Positions 1 to 11,622 of a stretch of 64,000 nucleotides of DNA are shown here, piece after piece. Both the position numbers and the translations under genes were made by a program. This DNA comes from Sporosarcina aquimarina (GTDB lineage: Bacteria; Bacillota; Bacilli; Bacillales_A; Planococcaceae). The notes under the pieces are model-generated. The model did no database searches, had not been told where the DNA came from, and was given only the letters and a program-made list of their open reading frames with translations. Position 1 is the stretch's first letter. The number at the start of each line of letters is the position of its first letter. The stretch spans positions 1-64,000 of the forward strand of contig NZ_JAMBOM010000009.1 of the NCBI RefSeq assembly GCF_023715615.1, written 5' to 3'.

Positions 1-106
1 TGGCGAAGAGGTCACACCCGTTCCCATACCGAACACGGAAGTTAAGTTCTTCAGCGCCGATGGTAGTAGGGGGCTTCCCCCTGTGAGAGTAGGACGTTGC
101 CGGGCA
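1..106 (+). rRNA. rrf: 5S ribosomal RNA, 3' part (5' end outside window)
   Basis: The window opens inside a 5S rRNA. The conserved loop sequence AGAGGTCACACCCGTTCCC and the following GAACACGGAAGTTAAG are present, and the 3' strand ends near GTTGCCGGGCAA. Only the first ten or so bases of the gene are missing. A terminator follows at once, so this is the end of an rRNA operon. An rRNA operon just before guaB matches the rrnO position near oriC in B. subtilis. Confidence 0.95.
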
Positions 107-114
107 ATTTGTAA

Positions 115-152
115 AGCGAGTCAAGGAGTTCATTCCTTGGCTCGCTTTTTTG
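115..152 (+). terminator. Rho-independent terminator of the rRNA operon
   Basis: A 12-bp stem (GCGAGTCAAGGA pairing with TCCTTGGCTCGC) with a 6-nt loop is followed by a T run. Confidence 0.9.
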
Positions 153-288
153 TTTGTTGTGTTTTATTTGTATCTATGTTCTAAAAGGCTGGTTGGATGG
201 TGTTCTTTTGGGAGAAACTTATTGTAGACAGTGGGTTACGTCGGTGGAAATACGATTAGGTACTGAGAGATATTAGTGGATACCAGGG

Positions 289-486
289 CTTATGATCACA
301 ATCCGAAGTTTATGAGCGGAACCGAGTGTTTCTGATCACAATCCGAAGTTTATGATCGGAAATAAGTGTTTATGATCACAATCTGGAGTTTATGAGCGGA
401 AATCTGAGTTTATGATCACAATCCAAAGTTTATGAGCGGAACCGAGTGTTTCTGATCACAATCCAGGGCTCATAATCGCATCCAAC
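289..486. repeat. 20-bp tandem repeat, about 10 units in alternating A/B pairs
   Basis: Ten uninterrupted 20-bp units run from 289 to 486. Odd units resemble TTTATGATCACAATCCGAAG and even units resemble TTTATGAGCGGAACCGAGTG, giving a 40-bp higher-order period. TGATCACA is a partly palindromic core in the odd units. Units differ by a few bases and the last is degraded. There are no spacers and no adjacent cas genes. The remainder of the gap between the rRNA terminator and gpx (153-288 and 487-587) shows nothing recognisable. Confidence 0.85.
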
Positions 487-587
487 TACCACTCCATATC
501 CCGTGCCTTTAATTCAAGACTTCTTTTTTGCGCTCGAGGAAGGTTTCCATTATGGTTAAGGGACTAACCCACGAGGAGATGGCGCAC

Positions 588-1064
588 ATGGAATCCGTTT
601 ATGAGTTTACTGTACAGAAACCTGATGGAACCGAGCAATCGCTCTCTGAGTTCGAAGGAAAGCCATTGCTCATCGTGAACACAGCAAGCAAATGTGGCTT
701 TGTGAAGCAGTTTGACGAGTTACAAGAAGTCTATGAGATGTATAAGGACCAGGGACTGACCGTTCTAGGTTTCCCCTCGGATAACTTTAACAATCAAGAA
801 TTTGATAGCGGTGAAGAGGCGGAGGAGTTTTGTCGGATGAACTTTGGTGTGTCTTTCCCGATGTTTGCAAAAGTGGATGTAAAAGGTGATAGCGCAGAGC
901 CTTTATTCCAATATCTTTCCTCACAAAAGAAAGGAATGCTTACGGAAGGCATCAAGTGGAACTTCACGAAGTTTCTCGTAGACCGCCAAGGCAATGTAGT
1001 GGATCGCTTTGCTCCACAAACGGGTCCTTTAAAAATGAAGGATGCAATTGAAAAGTTGATATGA
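588..1064 (+). CDS. gpx: Glutathione peroxidase family thiol peroxidase
   Basis: A 158-residue protein of the GPx/BsaA family, predicted to reduce peroxides in the cytoplasm, probably with thioredoxin. The peroxidatic Cys36 lies in NTASKCGF, a second Cys82 sits where the resolving cysteine of thioredoxin-type enzymes lies, and KWNF supplies Trp124 and Asn125. The usual catalytic Gln (FPCNQF motif) is Asn66 here (GFPSDNF). The reading frame is open from TTG 528. ATG 588 is chosen because MESVYEF aligns with the family N-terminus and GAGGAG lies 9 nt upstream; ATG 552 also has a good RBS. The gene sits alone between the repeat block and guaB, where B. subtilis has yaaC. Confidence 0.88.
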   Translation: MESVYEFTVQKPDGTEQSLSEFEGKPLLIVNTASKCGFVKQFDELQEVYEMYKDQGLTVLGFPSDNFNNQEFDSGEEAEEFCRMNFGVSFPMFAKVDVKGDSAEPLFQYLSSQKKGMLTEGIKWNFTKFLVDRQGNVVDRFAPQTGPLKMKDAIEKLI

Positions 1065-1105
1065 CTGAAAAGAGCTAATACTTTTACTTATCGTTGCTTC
1101 CTTGA

Positions 1106-2638
<1,533 letters not shown>

Positions 2639-2661
2639 AACCACAATGCGTCAGGAACTTC

Positions 2662-2708
2662 AGCACCTTTCTTCTCGTCTTATATGGGCGGAAAGGTGCT
2701 TTTTTTTA
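2662..2708 (+). terminator. guaB terminator
   Basis: The stem GCACCTTTC pairs with GAAAGGTGC and is followed by eight T. Confidence 0.9.
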
Positions 2709-2777
2709 TTTTATATCCATCCCTTCCTTTAGGTATGATAAACTATGGGAGTAAATCGCGATGACGGAGGTAGAAAT

Positions 2778-4127
2778 GTGAAGAAGATGAAGAACAGATG
2801 GCTGTCTGTACTATGTTCGGCAGTCTTGCTCGTAGCAGTATTTGGTGCAACAACACCCGCTCAGGCGGAATCGGCGCTTGGCCTCCATGTGGATGCAGCC
2901 ATTCTAATTGACGCGGATAGTGGAAAGATTTTATATGAAGAAAATGCAGACGCCCCACTTGGAATTGCTAGTATGTCAAAAATGATGGTCGAGTACCTTC
3001 TATTCGAAGCAATTGATGAAGGATCCATCACTTGGGATCAGGAGTACAAAGTAACAGATTATACATACAAGGTGTCTCAAAATCGTAAGTTGAGTAACGT
3101 GCCGCTACGAAGAGATGGATCGTATACGATTAAAGAATTGTATGAAGCTCTTGCAATTTATTCCGCAAATGCGGCAACGATTGCGATTGCTGAAACAATC
3201 GGTGGAACTGAAAAAGAGTTCGTAAAGCTCATGAACGAAAAAGCAAAAGAGCTTGGATTGAAGGACTATAAGTTTGTCAACTCAACAGGGTTGAATAATA
3301 AAGATTTACAAGGCATGCATCCAGAAGGATCAGGTCCTGAAGATGAAAACGTAATGCCGGCTAAATCGGTTGCGAAGCTTTCATACGCGCTCATCAATGA
3401 TTATCCTCAAGTTCTTGATACTACAAAGATACCAACAAAGGTATTTCGTGAGGGTACTTCAGACGCGATCAATATGATCAACTGGAACTCCATGTTGCCA
3501 GGTTTCTTATATGCCTATGAAGGTGTAGATGGTTTGAAGACAGGAACAACAGACTTTGCAGGTCATTGCTTTACAGGAACTGCAATTCGTGACGGTAAGC
3601 GCGTCATCGCTGTTGTGATGAAAGCTGTAGACGCTAAAGGCGAAGGTTCCTATAAAGCACGATTTGACGCAACACGTTCCCTATTCGATTATGGTTTCTC
3701 ACAGTTCTCTGAAGTGGAGTTTGTTCCTGAAGGCTACCAGTTCAAAGGTGAAGAGACAATGAAGGTTCTGAAAGGGAAAGAGAAAGAGGTTGCCATTCAA
3801 GTAAAAGAACCGATTAAAATGATGGTGAGAACGAGTGAAAAAGATCAGTATACACCTAAGTTAGTTATCGACAAGAAAAAGTTGAAAGATGGCTCACTTC
3901 TAGCGCCTATTAAAAAAGATACAGTAGTAGGACACGTGGAGCTCGTGAAGAAAGACGGCTCTGAAGATTATGGGTATATCGACGGGAAAAATGTACAGTC
4001 CGAAGTGGTAACAAAAGAAGCTGTTGAAAAGGCAGGATGGTTCTCTCTAGCAATGGGAGGCATCGGTCACTTCTTCTCAGGTCTTTGGGATAGTGGGACA
4101 GGCTTCGTAAAAGGCTTGTTCAACTAA
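2778..4127 (+). CDS. dacA: D-alanyl-D-alanine carboxypeptidase (PBP5 type)
   Basis: A 449-residue penicillin-binding protein that trims the terminal D-Ala from peptidoglycan stem peptides outside the membrane. A Sec signal peptide ends at AQA (residue 30). The three active-site motifs are SMSK (Ser65, Lys68), SAN in YSANAAT and KTG in GLKTGTT. A beta-rich domain follows, and a C-terminal amphipathic segment should anchor the protein to the membrane. GTG 2778 is chosen because GGAGG lies 7 nt upstream; the frame is open from 2745 but has no RBS there. ATG 2787 is an alternative. Confidence 0.96.
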   Translation: MKKMKNRWLSVLCSAVLLVAVFGATTPAQAESALGLHVDAAILIDADSGKILYEENADAPLGIASMSKMMVEYLLFEAIDEGSITWDQEYKVTDYTYKVSQNRKLSNVPLRRDGSYTIKELYEALAIYSANAATIAIAETIGGTEKEFVKLMNEKAKELGLKDYKFVNSTGLNNKDLQGMHPEGSGPEDENVMPAKSVAKLSYALINDYPQVLDTTKIPTKVFREGTSDAINMINWNSMLPGFLYAYEGVDGLKTGTTDFAGHCFTGTAIRDGKRVIAVVMKAVDAKGEGSYKARFDATRSLFDYGFSQFSEVEFVPEGYQFKGEETMKVLKGKEKEVAIQVKEPIKMMVRTSEKDQYTPKLVIDKKKLKDGSLLAPIKKDTVVGHVELVKKDGSEDYGYIDGKNVQSEVVTKEAVEKAGWFSLAMGGIGHFFSGLWDSGTGFVKGLFN

Positions 4128-4128
4128 A

Positions 4129-4168
4129 AAAAGCGGAACAGACGCTATCTAGCGGTGTTCCGCTTTTT
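4129..4168. terminator. Bidirectional terminator between dacA and the MocR gene
   Basis: The stem AAAGCGGAACA pairs with TGTTCCGCTTT. A flank precedes and T follows, serving both converging genes. It overlaps the last codons of the minus-strand gene. Confidence 0.85.
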
Positions 4169-5561
4169 GTATGCCCCAGATGTCCATGAGTTTTTCAATG
4201 CCTCGCTCTATTTGGCTTTCGCTCAATCCACCAAAGCCAAGCAAAAAGGATGGTGGGCTTGTAGCATGTCCGGATTTGTAGTCTTGCAAGCTGTAGACAC
4301 GTATCCCTGCTTGAAGAGCAAGGTTAGCTAATACAGGTTCTGTTTGCTGTTTATGTACAGTTACGATGATGTGCATTCCAGCTTCATCTCCTGAATAAGA
4401 AATTGCAGGTTCATAAGGAGTAAGAACTTCCTTAAGCAGTTGAAGTTTTTTGCGATACACTTTGCGCATCCTATTCAAGTGTCTGGAAAACTGTCCTTCT
4501 CCCATGAAACGCGCAAGCATGTGCTGATCAAGTCGCGGGACAGTGGATGCGTATTGGATGAACGCCCCTTTATAACGCTTCAGGAGCGCTTTTGGGAGCA
4601 CCATGTAGGCGATTCGTAGCGATGGCATGAGTGATTTAGAGAATGTACTTAAATAGATGACATTTTCCCCACGATCCATACCTTGAAGGGAAGGAATCGG
4701 TCGTCCCGCATACCGGAATTCACCATCATAGTCGTCTTCAATAATAATATGTTCTGGATTGGCAGATGCCCAGTTTAACAATGCGGCTCTGCGGGGTGCA
4801 GAGAGCACGGTACCTGTAGGAAACTGATGGGAAGGTGTTACATATGCAACTGTTGCCAACGAGCGCTGTAGTGCATCTACGTCCATACCATCGTCGTCCA
4901 CGGATATGGGTATCGCTGGCCTCAAATGATGGTCAAATACGTGGTGCGTCAGTGGGTAACCTGGATCTTCCACCGCATACACGGCCTCTTCACCAAGAAT
5001 TCGGATAATGAGTGGAATGAGTTGCTCGGTTCCCGACCCGACGATGATTTGTTCAGGAGTGCAAATAACTCCTCGTGAATGATACAAATACGTGGCAATC
5101 TCATTGCGCAATTCCACATCGCCATGGGGATCACCTAGCTGCAATAAGTGAGCGGCGTGTTCATCAATGACGTCCTTTGCAACTTTCCTCCATTTCGAAA
5201 AAGGAAACAATGCAGGATCCACCATTCCGGGTGAAAAGTCGATCGCTGCTGCGGGTCTTACAGGAGTGAGCACTTCCTTTACTTCTGCAGACTCTGTATA
5301 GGCAAGTTCTTCAATGTCTTGAACGTAGTAGCCACTACGAGGGACTGCCGAGATATATCCTTCCGAAACCAGCTGACCGTAAGCAAGTTCAATTGTTGTT
5401 TGGCTGACTGATAGAAATTCACTTAGCTTCCGCTTAGACGGTAATTTTTTACCGACAGGAATCCGCTGGTCGGTAATATCCTGTTTCATTTGCCGATAAA
5501 TCTGTTCATAAAGAGGAATTGCATGTGATTTATCCAATAAAAGTAACCACTCTTCCATCAA
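4149..5561 (-). CDS. pdxR: MocR/PdxR-type regulator: GntR winged helix fused to aminotransferase-like domain
   Basis: A 470-residue MocR-subfamily regulator. Residues 15-80 form a GntR winged helix (PLYEQIYRQMK, then LPSKRKLSEFLSVS). The rest is a fold-type I aminotransferase domain with the PLP lysine in STFSKSLMPSLR and the DDYDGEFRY motif. In Bacillales this slot beside dacA usually holds pdxR divergent from pdxST (PLP synthase). Here pdxST is missing and the divergent neighbour is serS. PdxR is therefore the likely identity by synteny, but another MocR regulator cannot be excluded. The RBS is poorly defined, and the start MMEEW could be one codon later. Confidence 0.75.
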   Translation of the reverse strand: MMEEWLLLLDKSHAIPLYEQIYRQMKQDITDQRIPVGKKLPSKRKLSEFLSVSQTTIELAYGQLVSEGYISAVPRSGYYVQDIEELAYTESAEVKEVLTPVRPAAAIDFSPGMVDPALFPFSKWRKVAKDVIDEHAAHLLQLGDPHGDVELRNEIATYLYHSRGVICTPEQIIVGSGTEQLIPLIIRILGEEAVYAVEDPGYPLTHHVFDHHLRPAIPISVDDDGMDVDALQRSLATVAYVTPSHQFPTGTVLSAPRRAALLNWASANPEHIIIEDDYDGEFRYAGRPIPSLQGMDRGENVIYLSTFSKSLMPSLRIAYMVLPKALLKRYKGAFIQYASTVPRLDQHMLARFMGEGQFSRHLNRMRKVYRKKLQLLKEVLTPYEPAISYSGDEAGMHIIVTVHKQQTEPVLANLALQAGIRVYSLQDYKSGHATSPPSFLLGFGGLSESQIERGIEKLMDIWGIQKAEHR

Positions 5562-5678
5562 TATCCTCCATTCTGTTCATGTCGATTTCTCATGTATATA
5601 AAATTTGCAAAGGTTATAAGTGAAGTATACCGTAAGCAGATGAAAGTGAAAATGACAGCTATTTTCTAAATTCAGCCT

Positions 5679-5706
5679 TTGCTTGCCAAACGTTTCGGGG
5701 TATAGT
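5679..5706 (+). promoter_or_regulatory. Probable sigma-A promoter of the serS T-box transcript
   Basis: TTGCTT and TATAGT are separated by 16 nt, placed just upstream of the T-box leader. Confidence 0.55.
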
Positions 5707-5729
5707 AAAGTTAAAGTAATTTCAAACGT

Positions 5730-5964
5730 AAAACGATGAAGGGAAGTAGTAGCAGCTACGTTTTTCTAAAGAGAGCCGACGGGTGGTGCGAGTCGGTGAA
5801 AACAACTGTGAATCCATCCTTGAGCAGCCAGACTGAACAGCAGTAGGTTTGTGCCGGCACCGGAGCCGTTATCTTCCTGGAGTGAATCAGCATTGTGCTG
5901 ATTAAGCTGGGTGGTACCGCGGGTAGTTCTCGTCCCTATTGATAGGGGATGGAGGGCTTTTTTT
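5730..5964 (+). promoter_or_regulatory. T-box riboswitch (serine), upstream of serS
   Basis: The antiterminator signature GGGTGGTACCGCGGG lies at 5909-5923, followed by a terminator hairpin (TCCCTAT / ATAGGGGA, then a T run ending at 5964). A long structured Stem I region precedes it. The likely specifier codon is TCC (Ser) at 5813-5815 in the stretch GTGAATCCATCC, agreeing with the gene downstream. Uncharged tRNA-Ser should stabilise the antiterminator and switch serS on. Confidence 0.92.
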
Positions 5965-6011
5965 GTGCTCGAATTTCGGAAATCGTTATAACAAATTGAG
6001 GAGGAATCGTA

Positions 6012-7295
6012 ATGTTAGACAGAAAAGTGTTGCGTACGGACTTTGAAGGTGTGAAGGAAAAGCTTGCCATGCGTGGAGAGGATATCTCTGAGCTGGACAA
6101 GTTCCCAGCGCTCGATGAGAGACGCCGTGAATTATTAGCAAAAGTTGAAGTGCTCAAAGCAGAGCGTAACGAAGTGTCTCAGAAAGTAGCAGAGTTAAAA
6201 CGTAACAAAGAGGACGCTGACGAGCTTGTTTTGAGAATGCGTAAAGTCGGAGAAGACATTAAAGCATACGACACGGAGTTGAATGAAGTCGAAGAACAAT
6301 TAGATTATGTCTTAATGCGCATTCCGAACATTCCTCACGAAAGTGTTCCAGTTGGTGACAGTGAAGATGATAACGTGGAAGTTAGTAAGTGGGGAGAGAC
6401 GCCAGAGTTTTCGTTTGAAGCAAAACCGCATTGGGAAATCGGGACGGACTTGAAAATTATTGACTTTGAACGAGCGGCAAAAGTAACGGGAAGCCGTTTC
6501 GTATTTTACCGCGGAATGGGCGCGCGTTTAGAACGTGCACTTATCAATTTCATGATGGATTTGCATCAGGATGAGAATGGTTATGAAGAAATGTTACCAC
6601 CGTACCTTGTGAATCGTGAAAGCTTGACGGGGACAGGGCAATTACCGAAGTTTGAAGAGGATGCATTCCTCGTTGAAAAAGAAGATTACTTCATGATTCC
6701 AACTTCTGAAGTGCCCGTGACGAACTTTTATCGGGATGAAATTCTGAATGCTGACATGCTTCCGAAAGGCTTTGCAGCGTATAGCACAAACTTCCGCTCT
6801 GAAGCGGGTTCTGCAGGTCGTGACACACGGGGGTTGATCCGCCAGCATCAGTTCAACAAAGTGGAGCTCGTACGTTTTGTGAAGCCTGAGGATTCGTATG
6901 ACGAGTTGGAGAAACTGACAGGACATGCGGAAAAAGTATTGCAAATGCTTGAACTTCCATACCGTAAGTTAAAAATGTGTACAGCTGATCTTGGATTCAC
7001 TGCTGCGAAAAAGTATGACTTGGAAGTATGGATTCCAGCACAAAACGCATACCGTGAAATTTCTTCTTGTTCAAACTTTGAAGATTTCCAAGCGCGTCGT
7101 GCTAACATCCGCTTCCGTCGTGAAGCTAAAGGGAAGCCTGAATATGTACACACACTAAACGGAAGCGGTCTAGCAATTGGACGTACGGTTGCTGCGCTGC
7201 TCGAAAACAATCAGCAAGCAGACGGTTCTGTCTTGATCCCTAAAGTATTGCGTCCATATATGGGTGGAAAAGAGTACATTACAGCTGCTGAATAA
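6012..7295 (+). CDS. serS: Seryl-tRNA synthetase
   Basis: A 427-residue class II synthetase charging tRNA-Ser (and tRNA-Sec where present). An N-terminal coiled-coil arm (about residues 30-105) that grips the long variable arm of tRNA-Ser is evident from the charged heptads. Motif 2 is [14 protein letters not shown] and motif 3 is [18 protein letters not shown]. The RBS GAGGAGG precedes ATG 6012. It is controlled by the T-box just upstream; the matching tRNA-Ser gene is 23 kb downstream at 30460-30552. Confidence 0.98.
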   Translation: MLDRKVLRTDFEGVKEKLAMRGEDISELDKFPALDERRRELLAKVEVLKAERNEVSQKVAELKRNKEDADELVLRMRKVGEDIKAYDTELNEVEEQLDYVLMRIPNIPHESVPVGDSEDDNVEVSKWGETPEFSFEAKPHWEIGTDLKIIDFERAAKVTGSRFVFYRGMGARLERALINFMMDLHQDENGYEEMLPPYLVNRESLTGTGQLPKFEEDAFLVEKEDYFMIPTSEVPVTNFYRDEILNADMLPKGFAAYSTNFRSEAGSAGRDTRGLIRQHQFNKVELVRFVKPEDSYDELEKLTGHAEKVLQMLELPYRKLKMCTADLGFTAAKKYDLEVWIPAQNAYREISSCSNFEDFQARRANIRFRREAKGKPEYVHTLNGSGLAIGRTVAALLENNQQADGSVLIPKVLRPYMGGKEYITAAE

Positions 7296-7308
7296 GAGTG
7301 AACGTAAA

Positions 7309-7839
<531 letters not shown>

Positions 7840-7962
7840 TTATCCTTAGTTTAGCATGGTTTTGAACAGAATGTTCCACGTGGAAAAACTGTCACAACCA
7901 ATTGAGTGACTCCTATGATAAACTAAAGGGACGACACTAAGTGAAAGACAGGAGCGTTGGTC

Positions 7963-8595
7963 ATGACCATTCCATTCATTGCAGTAGAAGGACCGATCGG
8001 GGTAGGAAAATCGACTTTGTCCAAAGCGATTTCAGACACCCGCCAATTCCAGTTACTCATGGAAATCGTGGATGAAAATCCGTTTCTCAATAAATTTTAC
8101 GACGACATCGAAGAGTGGAGCTTTCAAACCGAAATGTTCTTCCTCTGTAACCGATATAAACAGCTCGGCGACATTCAAAAGCATTATCTTGCAGAAGACA
8201 AGCCCGTCGTCGCAGACTATCATATATTTAAAAACCTCATTTTTGCACAACGCAGTCTGTCTGAAAGCGACTATGCAAAATACGAGCAAATCTATACTAT
8301 CTTGACCGCAGGGATGCCAGTGCCAAATGTTATCGTCTACTTGCATGCAAGCCTCGACACACTCATGAGGCGAATTGCAATGCGAGGTCGTGATTATGAG
8401 CGGGGCATGGATCCAAACTATTTGCGCCAGTTGTCCGAAGACTACGATACATTTATTAATCGATTCGAACTCATGCATCCGGAAATTCCAGTTTTACGTT
8501 TCAATGGAGACGAGCTCGACTTCGTTGCGAACTCCCGGGACCGCCAATACATCCTTGACGCAGTCAATGCCGTCATCCAGAAAGAGGTAGTTTAA
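7963..8595 (+). CDS. dgk: Deoxyguanosine/deoxyadenosine-type deoxynucleoside kinase
   Basis: A P-loop deoxynucleoside kinase of about 210 residues for purine deoxynucleoside salvage. The Walker A motif is EGPIGVGKST, followed by the substrate-pocket motif EEWSFQTEMFFL and the lid RGRDYERG. ATG 7963 is preferred to TTG 7957 because AGGAG lies 8 nt upstream. It abuts the paralogue dck with no gap, a two-gene operon conserved in Bacillales. Assignment as Dgk rather than Dck rests on the first-gene position and overall resemblance to B. subtilis Dgk. Confidence 0.9.
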   Translation: MTIPFIAVEGPIGVGKSTLSKAISDTRQFQLLMEIVDENPFLNKFYDDIEEWSFQTEMFFLCNRYKQLGDIQKHYLAEDKPVVADYHIFKNLIFAQRSLSESDYAKYEQIYTILTAGMPVPNVIVYLHASLDTLMRRIAMRGRDYERGMDPNYLRQLSEDYDTFINRFELMHPEIPVLRFNGDELDFVANSRDRQYILDAVNAVIQKEVV

Positions 8596-9264
8596 GTGAA
8601 CTTACGAGAAAAATACGGAATTCCGCAAAACGCGGTCATTACAATCGCTGGAACAGTAGGTGTCGGAAAATCGACGATGACGACAGCACTTGCTGAAGCG
8701 CTCGACTTCCGCACTTCTTTTGAAAACGTAGACCAAAACCCGTACTTGGATAAATTCTATGAAGACTTCAAGAAATGGAGTTTTCATTTACAAATTTACT
8801 TCCTCGCAGAACGATTCAAAGAACAGAAGCGTATCTTCGAATATGGCGGTGGATTCATCCAAGATCGATCTATTTATGAAGACACAGGAATATTTGCCCG
8901 CATGCACATGGAAGAAGGCACGATGGATCCTGTCGATTATGAGACGTATACGAACTTGTTCGACGCGATGGTCATGACGCCGTATTTCCCACATCCCAAT
9001 TTGCTCATCTACTTGGAAGGTCCTCTGGATAGCATTATTGGCCGGATTCATGAACGGGGCCGTGAGATGGAGCAAGAGACACCAATTACGTATTGGGAAG
9101 AAATGCATGCACGGTATGAGAAGTGGATTGACTCATTCACGGCTTGCCCAGTGCTTCGCCTAGACATCAACGACTATGACCTCATCACGAACGCTCATGA
9201 AGTGGAACTGATTGTCGAGAAGATTGGCGGCATTTTGTCTCAAACAGAACCGCTTCGTAGCTAA
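8596..9264 (+). CDS. dck: Deoxycytidine/deoxyadenosine kinase
   Basis: A 222-residue deoxynucleoside kinase paralogous to the preceding gene. The Walker A motif is AGTVGVGKST, and the motifs KWSFHLQIYFLAERF and DRSIYEDTGIFA match B. subtilis Dck closely. It starts with GTG directly after the dgk stop codon, so translation is probably coupled. It phosphorylates dC and dA for DNA precursor salvage. Confidence 0.93.
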   Translation: MNLREKYGIPQNAVITIAGTVGVGKSTMTTALAEALDFRTSFENVDQNPYLDKFYEDFKKWSFHLQIYFLAERFKEQKRIFEYGGGFIQDRSIYEDTGIFARMHMEEGTMDPVDYETYTNLFDAMVMTPYFPHPNLLIYLEGPLDSIIGRIHERGREMEQETPITYWEEMHARYEKWIDSFTACPVLRLDINDYDLITNAHEVELIVEKIGGILSQTEPLRS

Positions 9265-9275
9265 CAAAGAAAAAG

Positions 9276-9316
9276 ACCTTTTCCGGCAGCGAAAACCTGT
9301 CTGGAAAGGTTTTTTT
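9276..9316 (+). terminator. dgk-dck terminator
   Basis: An imperfect stem, ACCTTTTCCGGCAG against CTGTCTGGAAAGGT, is followed by six T. Confidence 0.8.
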
Positions 9317-9368
9317 CATTTTTTATCGAATGGAGGAATAGAGTATTCCTATCCGTGAACAAGCGTTA

Positions 9369-9401
9369 TTGACGCGTTGAAAATGATTCACGTATAGTGA
9401 A
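9369..9401 (+). promoter_or_regulatory. kyn operon promoter with an overlapping palindromic operator candidate
   Basis: TTGACG (9369-9374) and TATAGT (9393-9398) are separated by 18 nt. A perfect inverted repeat, TTCAC-GTATA-GTGAA (9387-9401), covers the -10 box, as expected for a repressor site. No kynR-like regulator gene is adjacent. Confidence 0.6.
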
Positions 9402-9438
9402 CCCTATAGAAAATTCCATTGTGAAGGAGCGATTCCCT

Positions 9439-10722
9439 ATGACTGCGAACGAAAAATCGACGATTGCATATGCCAATGAACTCGAGCAACGTTATGCGGC
9501 AGCGAGCCGGCGTGAAGAGTTTTACGTACAAGAAGGTATTATTTACTTTGATGGCAACTCTCTTGGATTACTATCAAAACGTGCAGAAACCTCATTACTC
9601 GCCATTCTGGATTCATGGAAAACCCATGGTATTGACGGATGGATGCAAGGAGAGCGTCCTTGGTTTAACTTATCCGAAGAATTAGGAGCGTCACTTGCTC
9701 CGCTTATAGGTGCAGAAGCGGAAGAAGTGATTGTGACAGGTTCGACTACCGCGAATCTCCATCAGCTTCTCGCAACATTTTTCAAACCCTCAACCGGTCG
9801 AACAAAAATTTTAGCCGATGAATTGAACTTTCCAACGGATATTTACGCAATAAAAAGTCAGCTAGAGCTGCATGGACTAGATCCTGCAGAGCGCCTAATT
9901 CAAGTAAAAAGCCGTGATGGACAAACACTGCGGACGGAAGATATTATCGAGGCGATGACCGACGACGTTGCCGTTGTGATTTTGTCCGGTGTTCTCTATC
10001 GTAGCGGACAAGTACTCGACATGGAGAAGGTAACAGAAGCGGCTCATGCACGAGGGATTTTAGTTGGCTTCGACTTGTGTCATTCGATAGGAGCAATTCC
10101 ACATGCACTGGATGAGTGGAATGTCGACTTCGCATTTTGGTGCAATTATAAGCACTTAAATGGAGGACCGGGTGCAACGGGCGGGATATACGTTAACAAA
10201 ATGCATTTTGGTGTGCAACCTGGACTCGCAGGATGGTTCGGTTCAGCGAAAGACCGTCAGTTCGATATGGAGCATACATTTACGCCTGCAGAGGGTGCTG
10301 GAGCACTTCAGATGGGCACACCTAACTTACTCAGTTCCGCGCCGTTGATCGGTTCACTTGAACTCATGAACGAAGTCGGAATGGCCGCAATTCGTGAACG
10401 ATCACTGGCGTTGACGGGTTACTTACAGGAGTTAATTGAAACGGAACTGGAAGATTACGGATTTACGGTGACGAGTCCGAAAGTCGATGCGGAACGCGGA
10501 GGGCATGTATTTATCGTTCATCAAGAAGCGGCACGTATTTGTAAAGCGCTGAAAGCAAATGGGGTTATTCCGGATTTCCGGACGCCGAATGGAATTCGTC
10601 TGGCACCAGTTGCACTGTATAACACGTTTGAAGAAGTGCTTGAGACGGTGAACATTTTAAAGCGTATTATGGACGAAGAACAATATAAGCAATTTGAAAA
10701 TAAGCGAGAAGTCGTCGCGTAA
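9439..10722 (+). CDS. kynU: Kynureninase
   Basis: A 427-residue PLP enzyme that cleaves kynurenine to anthranilate and alanine. The PLP lysine is in [11 protein letters not shown], and the aspartate pair of fold-type I enzymes is in [10 protein letters not shown]. The frame is open from 9397. ATG 9439 is chosen for the GAAGGAG RBS 9 nt upstream. It is the first gene of a four-gene catabolic operon whose other members supply the earlier steps, so function is well supported by context. Confidence 0.95.
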   Translation: MTANEKSTIAYANELEQRYAAASRREEFYVQEGIIYFDGNSLGLLSKRAETSLLAILDSWKTHGIDGWMQGERPWFNLSEELGASLAPLIGAEAEEVIVTGSTTANLHQLLATFFKPSTGRTKILADELNFPTDIYAIKSQLELHGLDPAERLIQVKSRDGQTLRTEDIIEAMTDDVAVVILSGVLYRSGQVLDMEKVTEAAHARGILVGFDLCHSIGAIPHALDEWNVDFAFWCNYKHLNGGPGATGGIYVNKMHFGVQPGLAGWFGSAKDRQFDMEHTFTPAEGAGALQMGTPNLLSSAPLIGSLELMNEVGMAAIRERSLALTGYLQELIETELEDYGFTVTSPKVDAERGGHVFIVHQEAARICKALKANGVIPDFRTPNGIRLAPVALYNTFEEVLETVNILKRIMDEEQYKQFENKREVVA

Positions 10723-10744
10723 ACAGGAACTGGGGGTATTTGTG

Positions 10745-11590
10745 ATGAATAAAGGGATTTCAGATTTGAATTTGGATCAAGAGGACATTCATACTGATTT
10801 TAAAAAGGATATGACGTACGGGGAATACTTGCATCTCGATCAGATTTTATCGAGTCAAGAGAGACTGTCAGGGCATCACGACGAAATGTTGTTCATCATC
10901 ATCCACCAAGTGAGCGAACTGTGGATGAAGCTAACGTTGCACGAGCTGACGGCGGCCATTGACGCAATTGACAAGGGTGAAATGCAGTCGGCATTCAAAA
11001 AACTAGCCCGTGTGACGAAAATTCAGTCTCAAATTATACAAGCATGGGACGTCCTCTCGACAATGACGCCTGCTGAATACTTGGAATTCCGCGATTCACT
11101 CGGCAAAGCATCTGGATTCCAGTCCTATCAGTATCGTCTGATTGAATTTGCGCTTGGCTATAAGTCTTCTCATATTTTAAAGATTTACGAGAAGGACGCG
11201 GAAGTGCATGCGATGCTGAAAGACGCGTTGAACCAACCGAGTATTTATGACGTGGCAATTCGAGCATTATCAAAGGCTGGTTTTGCCATTAATCCGGAAT
11301 TACTGGACCGCGACTTCAGTGTCACGTATGCAGGGGATCCAACCGTTGAATTAGCTTGGGAAGCGGTCTATCGCGATGTCGATAAATACTGGAATTTGTA
11401 TCAGCTTGCTGAAAAGCTTGTGGACGTTGAGGATTGGCTACAGCAGTGGCGGTTCCGTCATATGAAAACTGTTGAGCGTATTATAGGATTCAAAACAGGT
11501 ACAGGCGGTTCGTCTGGTGTGAACTACTTACGCCACGTGCTCGACCATCGGTTCTTCCCTGAACTATGGGATTTGCGTACCAAATTGTAA
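10745..11590 (+). CDS. kynA: Tryptophan 2,3-dioxygenase
   Basis: A heme dioxygenase of 281 residues that opens the indole ring of tryptophan to N-formylkynurenine. The TDO signatures [27 protein letters not shown] and the [12 protein letters not shown] stretch are present; the heme-ligand histidine is in the C-terminal [14 protein letters not shown] part. ATG 10745 follows GGGGG by 7 nt. The start lies 22 nt after kynU. Confidence 0.95.
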   Translation: MNKGISDLNLDQEDIHTDFKKDMTYGEYLHLDQILSSQERLSGHHDEMLFIIIHQVSELWMKLTLHELTAAIDAIDKGEMQSAFKKLARVTKIQSQIIQAWDVLSTMTPAEYLEFRDSLGKASGFQSYQYRLIEFALGYKSSHILKIYEKDAEVHAMLKDALNQPSIYDVAIRALSKAGFAINPELLDRDFSVTYAGDPTVELAWEAVYRDVDKYWNLYQLAEKLVDVEDWLQQWRFRHMKTVERIIGFKTGTGGSSGVNYLRHVLDHRFFPELWDLRTKL

Positions 11591-11622
11591 GAACGAGAGA
11601 GAGATGAAAGAGGGGGAGTTGT

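Noticed and set aside
289-486. Possible CRISPR array
   Set aside because: The 20-bp units are contiguous with no unique spacers, and no cas genes are near.
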